Source of the DNA: Desulfuromonas acetoxidans DSM 684
GTDB lineage: Bacteria; Desulfobacterota; Desulfuromonadia; Desulfuromonadales; Desulfuromonadaceae
Length of the DNA stretch: 64,000 bases
NCBI RefSeq assembly: GCF_000167355.1
Contig: NZ_AAEW02000006.1
Coordinates: 124,001 to 188,000 of the forward strand
Direction of reading: 5' to 3'
A program made the translations under genes and the position numbers. Of the stretch, positions 62,802 through 64,000 are shown piece by piece; the first letter of the stretch is position 1; every line of letters starts with the position of its first letter. Under the pieces are notes generated by a model. That model made no database searches, was not told the origin of the DNA, and saw nothing but the letters and a program-made list of their open reading frames with translations.

Positions 62802-63682
62802 GTACCCGTCGCATCGCCCTGATTCAGCAAGCCTGCCAACCGAGCGCCGAACAAACCCGCGACCACCTCACCACGGCCATCCGCCAGGCAGCCAGTCAGG
62901 GCGCGGAATTGATCGTTCTGCAGGAACTTCACAACGGACCGTACTTTTGCCAGCATCAGACTTGTGATTACTTTGAACTGGCCGAGCCGATTCCCGGCCC
63001 CGGCAGTGACTATTTCAAAGAACTGGCCAAAGAGCTGGAAGTCGTCTTGGTGTGCAGCTTATTTGAACGGCGCGCTGCCGGCCTCTATCACAACACGGCG
63101 GTAGTTTTTGAAAGCAACGGACAACTTGCCGGAATCTATCGAAAAATGCATATCCCTGATGATCCCGGCTACAATGAGAAATTTTATTTCACTCCAGGAG
63201 ATCTGGGGTTCACACCGATTCCCACCAGTGTCGGAACTTTGGGAGTGCTGGTGTGTTGGGACCAGTGGTATCCGGAAGCAGCCCGTCTGATGGCTCTTGC
63301 CGGCTGTGACATGCTGATCTATCCGACGGCAATCGGTTGGGATCCACAGGATACGCCAGAGGAGCAGCAGCGGCAACGCGAGGCCTGGTTGACAGTGCAA
63401 CGAGGGCACGCCGTGGCCAATGGTCTGCCGGTTATCAGTGTCAACCGAGTTGGTTTTGAAGCCGACCCGACAGGGAACAGCGCCGGAGCACAGTTCTGGG
63501 GGAGCAGTTTTATTGCCGGCCCCCAGGGAGAAATTCTTGTTCAGGCGCACAGTGACCGGGAAGCCGTGCTGATTCACGACCTGGATCTGCAACGCAGCGA
63601 GCAGGTCCGGCGCATCTGGCCGTTTTTACGGGATCGCCGTATCGATGCTTACGGTGACCTGACCAAACGGTTTCGCGATTAA
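62798..63682 (+). CDS. aguB: N-carbamoylputrescine amidase
   Basis: 294 residues from ATG 62798. Nitrilase fold with catalytic Glu in LQELHNGPYFCQ, Lys in YRKMHIPDDPGYNEKFYF and Cys in LVCWDQWYPEAARLMAL. Long DPGYNEKFYF is typical of AguB. It yields putrescine, CO2 and ammonia, so with AguA it completes arginine-derived polyamine synthesis from agmatine. Confidence 0.96.
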   Translation: MSTRRIALIQQACQPSAEQTRDHLTTAIRQAASQGAELIVLQELHNGPYFCQHQTCDYFELAEPIPGPGSDYFKELAKELEVVLVCSLFERRAAGLYHNTAVVFESNGQLAGIYRKMHIPDDPGYNEKFYFTPGDLGFTPIPTSVGTLGVLVCWDQWYPEAARLMALAGCDMLIYPTAIGWDPQDTPEEQQRQREAWLTVQRGHAVANGLPVISVNRVGFEADPTGNSAGAQFWGSSFIAGPQGEILVQAHSDREAVLIHDLDLQRSEQVRRIWPFLRDRRIDAYGDLTKRFRD

Positions 63683-63803
63683 TCCTCGCCTCTAAAAACC
63701 AATGAAGGAATTCTTTTTTCTATTGATCTCAGTAGATTGCGAAAGGGGACTTTGTCGGCTACGCTGTTAGAAAGGTTAATCCAGCTCCAGCAACGAGGTC
63801 ACT

Positions 63804-64000
63804 ATGAGCCGCCCCCCTACCCTTGGCGAACCCTACGCGATCAAAGGACGATGGATCCCCTATGCCTTTGCCGTGGTGTTGTGTCTGGCGGTCTTTTCCT
63901 TATGGCAGGCGTTGGAAAAGCGGGAAGCCCGGGCACGACAACAGGCCATTGCCGCTGAAGCGGAAACGGTTCTGAACCTGATTGATGTCGACCTGAACAA
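63804..64000 (+). CDS. Start of a membrane sensor (CHASE-like), cut by window edge
   Basis: 65 codons from ATG 63804 (GAGGT upstream), open to the end. A short cytoplasmic start, a TM segment (about 17-34, WIPYAFAVVLCLAVFSLW), then ALEKREARARQQAIAAEAETVLNLI, which resembles the entry to a CHASE sensory domain. Output domain lies outside the window. Confidence 0.6.
   Translation, partial: MSRPPTLGEPYAIKGRWIPYAFAVVLCLAVFSLWQALEKREARARQQAIAAEAETVLNLIDVDLN

Noticed and set aside
1-64000. tRNA, rRNA, CRISPR arrays, prophage or complete insertion sequences
   Set aside because: None was recognised on reading either strand; intergenic regions are short and explained by promoters, terminators or the listed RNAs.

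Overview
The window looks like a chromosomal segment of a Gram-negative, anaerobically respiring deltaproteobacterium of the Desulfuromonas/Geobacter/Pelobacter type. The evidence is a PpcA-like triheme cytochrome c, pyruvate carboxylase, several sigma-54 response regulators, TonB uptake, LpxH-like and M16 envelope proteins, and gene families in the style of Desulfuromonadia. Base composition looks moderate and even throughout. I see no rRNA, tRNA, CRISPR array, phage or complete insertion sequence, so this is mostly core genome with a few accessory islands. The species assignment is an inference from gene content.

Layout. 1-3.4 kb: a cut-off MFS transporter, then a tightly coupled five-gene operon (two periplasmic proteins, one with EF hands, followed by an ECF sigma factor, a one-TM anti-sigma candidate and a membrane-anchored LTxxQ-like protein). 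3.5-7.2 kb: radical SAM protein plus membrane protein, then NAD salvage (pncA-pncB). 7.3-10.7 kb: pyruvate carboxylase. 11.2-13.6 kb: sigma-54 regulator and LysR regulator. 13.8-19.5 kb: a metal-oxyanion style island (BtuF/MolA-like binding protein, TonB receptor, HTH/PBP-domain regulator, orphan modA, molbindin) with related palindromes in its control regions. 19.5-31.6 kb: metF, PHP phosphatase, ridA, TPR/rotamase/SPOR protein, uracil-DNA glycosylase, zinc-phospholipase-like protein, coaBC, a chain of overlapping genes headed by a receiver-kinase, and a UspA/receiver pair.

31.9-38 kb: purine nucleoside salvage (PNP, PfkB kinase, MTA phosphorylase), TPR lipoprotein, rlmN, ndk and a degenerate GGDEF protein. 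38-45.5 kb: rdgB-rph, amidase, and the overlapping queH-clc-LOG-DHH operon, with an LpxH-like hydrolase diverging. 45.5-52.8 kb: an M16 protease pair, a strong small-RNA candidate, and a sensor kinase/sigma-54 regulator pair. 53-57.7 kb: a Pta-N/DRTGG-like ATPase and RNase E/G with a long structured leader and a very long low-complexity tail. 57.7-64 kb: ispB, a membrane-anchored XRE protein with a dockerin-like calcium motif diverging from a triheme cytochrome, DedA, agmatine-to-putrescine genes aguA-aguB, and the start of a CHASE-like sensor.

The best candidates for something undescribed are (i) the ECF operon with a Cnr-like sigma/anti-sigma/sensor order plus an EF-hand partner, (ii) the TonB/MolA-like/HTH-PBP/modA island, (iii) the membrane XRE-dockerin regulator facing a cytochrome across a 20-bp palindrome, and (iv) the small RNA at 48.6-48.75 kb. 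Functions in these are inferred from family knowledge and gene order; no database search was possible.
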